Source: Desulfurococcales archaeon (GTDB lineage Archaea; Thermoproteota; Thermoprotei_A; Sulfolobales; NBVN01). From it: a stretch of 5,151 bases of DNA. The stretch covers positions 1-5,151 of the forward strand of contig JAGHCP010000012.1 in the NCBI GenBank assembly GCA_021160415.1. Direction: 5' to 3'. Under the pieces are notes generated by a model that searched no databases, had not been told where the DNA came from, and was given only the letters and a program-made list of their open reading frames with translations. The translations under genes were made by a program, and so were the position numbers. Position 1 is the stretch's first letter. Every line of letters starts with the position of its first letter. This document shows, in pieces, positions 5,080-5,151 of the stretch.

Positions 5080-5151
5080 ATGGGTGAGGATGTACTTAGC
5101 TACGATAATCTGCTGAGGAGGCTCTACGAGAAGTTGCCTGAGAGGAGAAGC
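5080..5151 (+). CDS. translation initiation factor aIF2 subunit beta, N-terminus only (cut by window end)
   Basis: Only 24 codons are present, MGEDVLSYDNLLRRLYEKLP and then ERRS. The pattern of acidic start, Tyr, Leu-rich helix and LYEKLPE matches the N-terminal helix of archaeal IF2 beta (eIF2-beta/eIF5 family), which docks on the gamma subunit. aIF2 delivers initiator Met-tRNA to the small ribosomal subunit. Start ATG 5080 has GGTG (5067-5070) nine bases upstream. A GTG at 5068 is in frame but overlaps that ribosome site, so ATG is preferred. The zinc ribbon and core domain lie outside the window. The identification rests on a short stretch and is good but not certain. Confidence 0.72.
   Translation, partial: MGEDVLSYDNLLRRLYEKLPERRS

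Overview
The window is archaeal, most likely from a thermophilic member of the TACK/Thermoproteota group. The evidence is a short class-1B-type S-adenosylmethionine decarboxylase, an eIF2-beta-like (aIF2 beta) N-terminus, a CDKAL1/e-MtaB-like methylthiotransferase with a TRAM domain, a Thr tRNA with U73, TATA-box-like elements about 26-35 bases ahead of genes, GGTG/GAGG Shine-Dalgarno motifs and frequent GTG/TTG starts. No lineage marker fixes the phylum more closely.

Layout. Bases 1-335 hold the 3' end of an unrecognised gene (+). An ATGA overlap couples it to a 98-residue membrane protein of unknown function (332-628, +). Bases 625-826 contain two short protein-like + strand stretches in different frames, either a tiny unknown gene or a frameshifted remnant. 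On the - strand, 2533 to 851 is a two-gene operon: a two-CBS-domain protein followed with no gap by a CPA2/NapA-type Na+/H+ antiporter core. A gene-free gap (2534-2716) separates it from a complete tRNA-Thr(GGT) on the - strand (2717-2793). Upstream of that lies an S-adenosylmethionine decarboxylase (2846-3226, -), divergent from a small GNAT-like acetyltransferase (3343-3702, +). Next, on the - strand, is a radical-SAM tRNA methylthiotransferase (3856-5004) whose TRAM domain continues in another frame down to 3714. A shared promoter region then leads to the first 24 codons of aIF2 beta (5080-5151, +, cut by the window end).

The gene set is mainly housekeeping: tRNA, tRNA modification, translation initiation, polyamine synthesis and ion homeostasis. 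The tRNA and the modifying enzyme may be linked, because a Thr tRNA reading ACN codons is a potential carrier of t6A37, the substrate modification for this enzyme family. I see no defence island, CRISPR array, insertion sequence or clearly novel multi-gene system. The best leads are the frameshift that detaches the TRAM domain, the small disrupted ORF at 625-826, the unusual leader of the decarboxylase gene, and the CBS-antiporter pairing.
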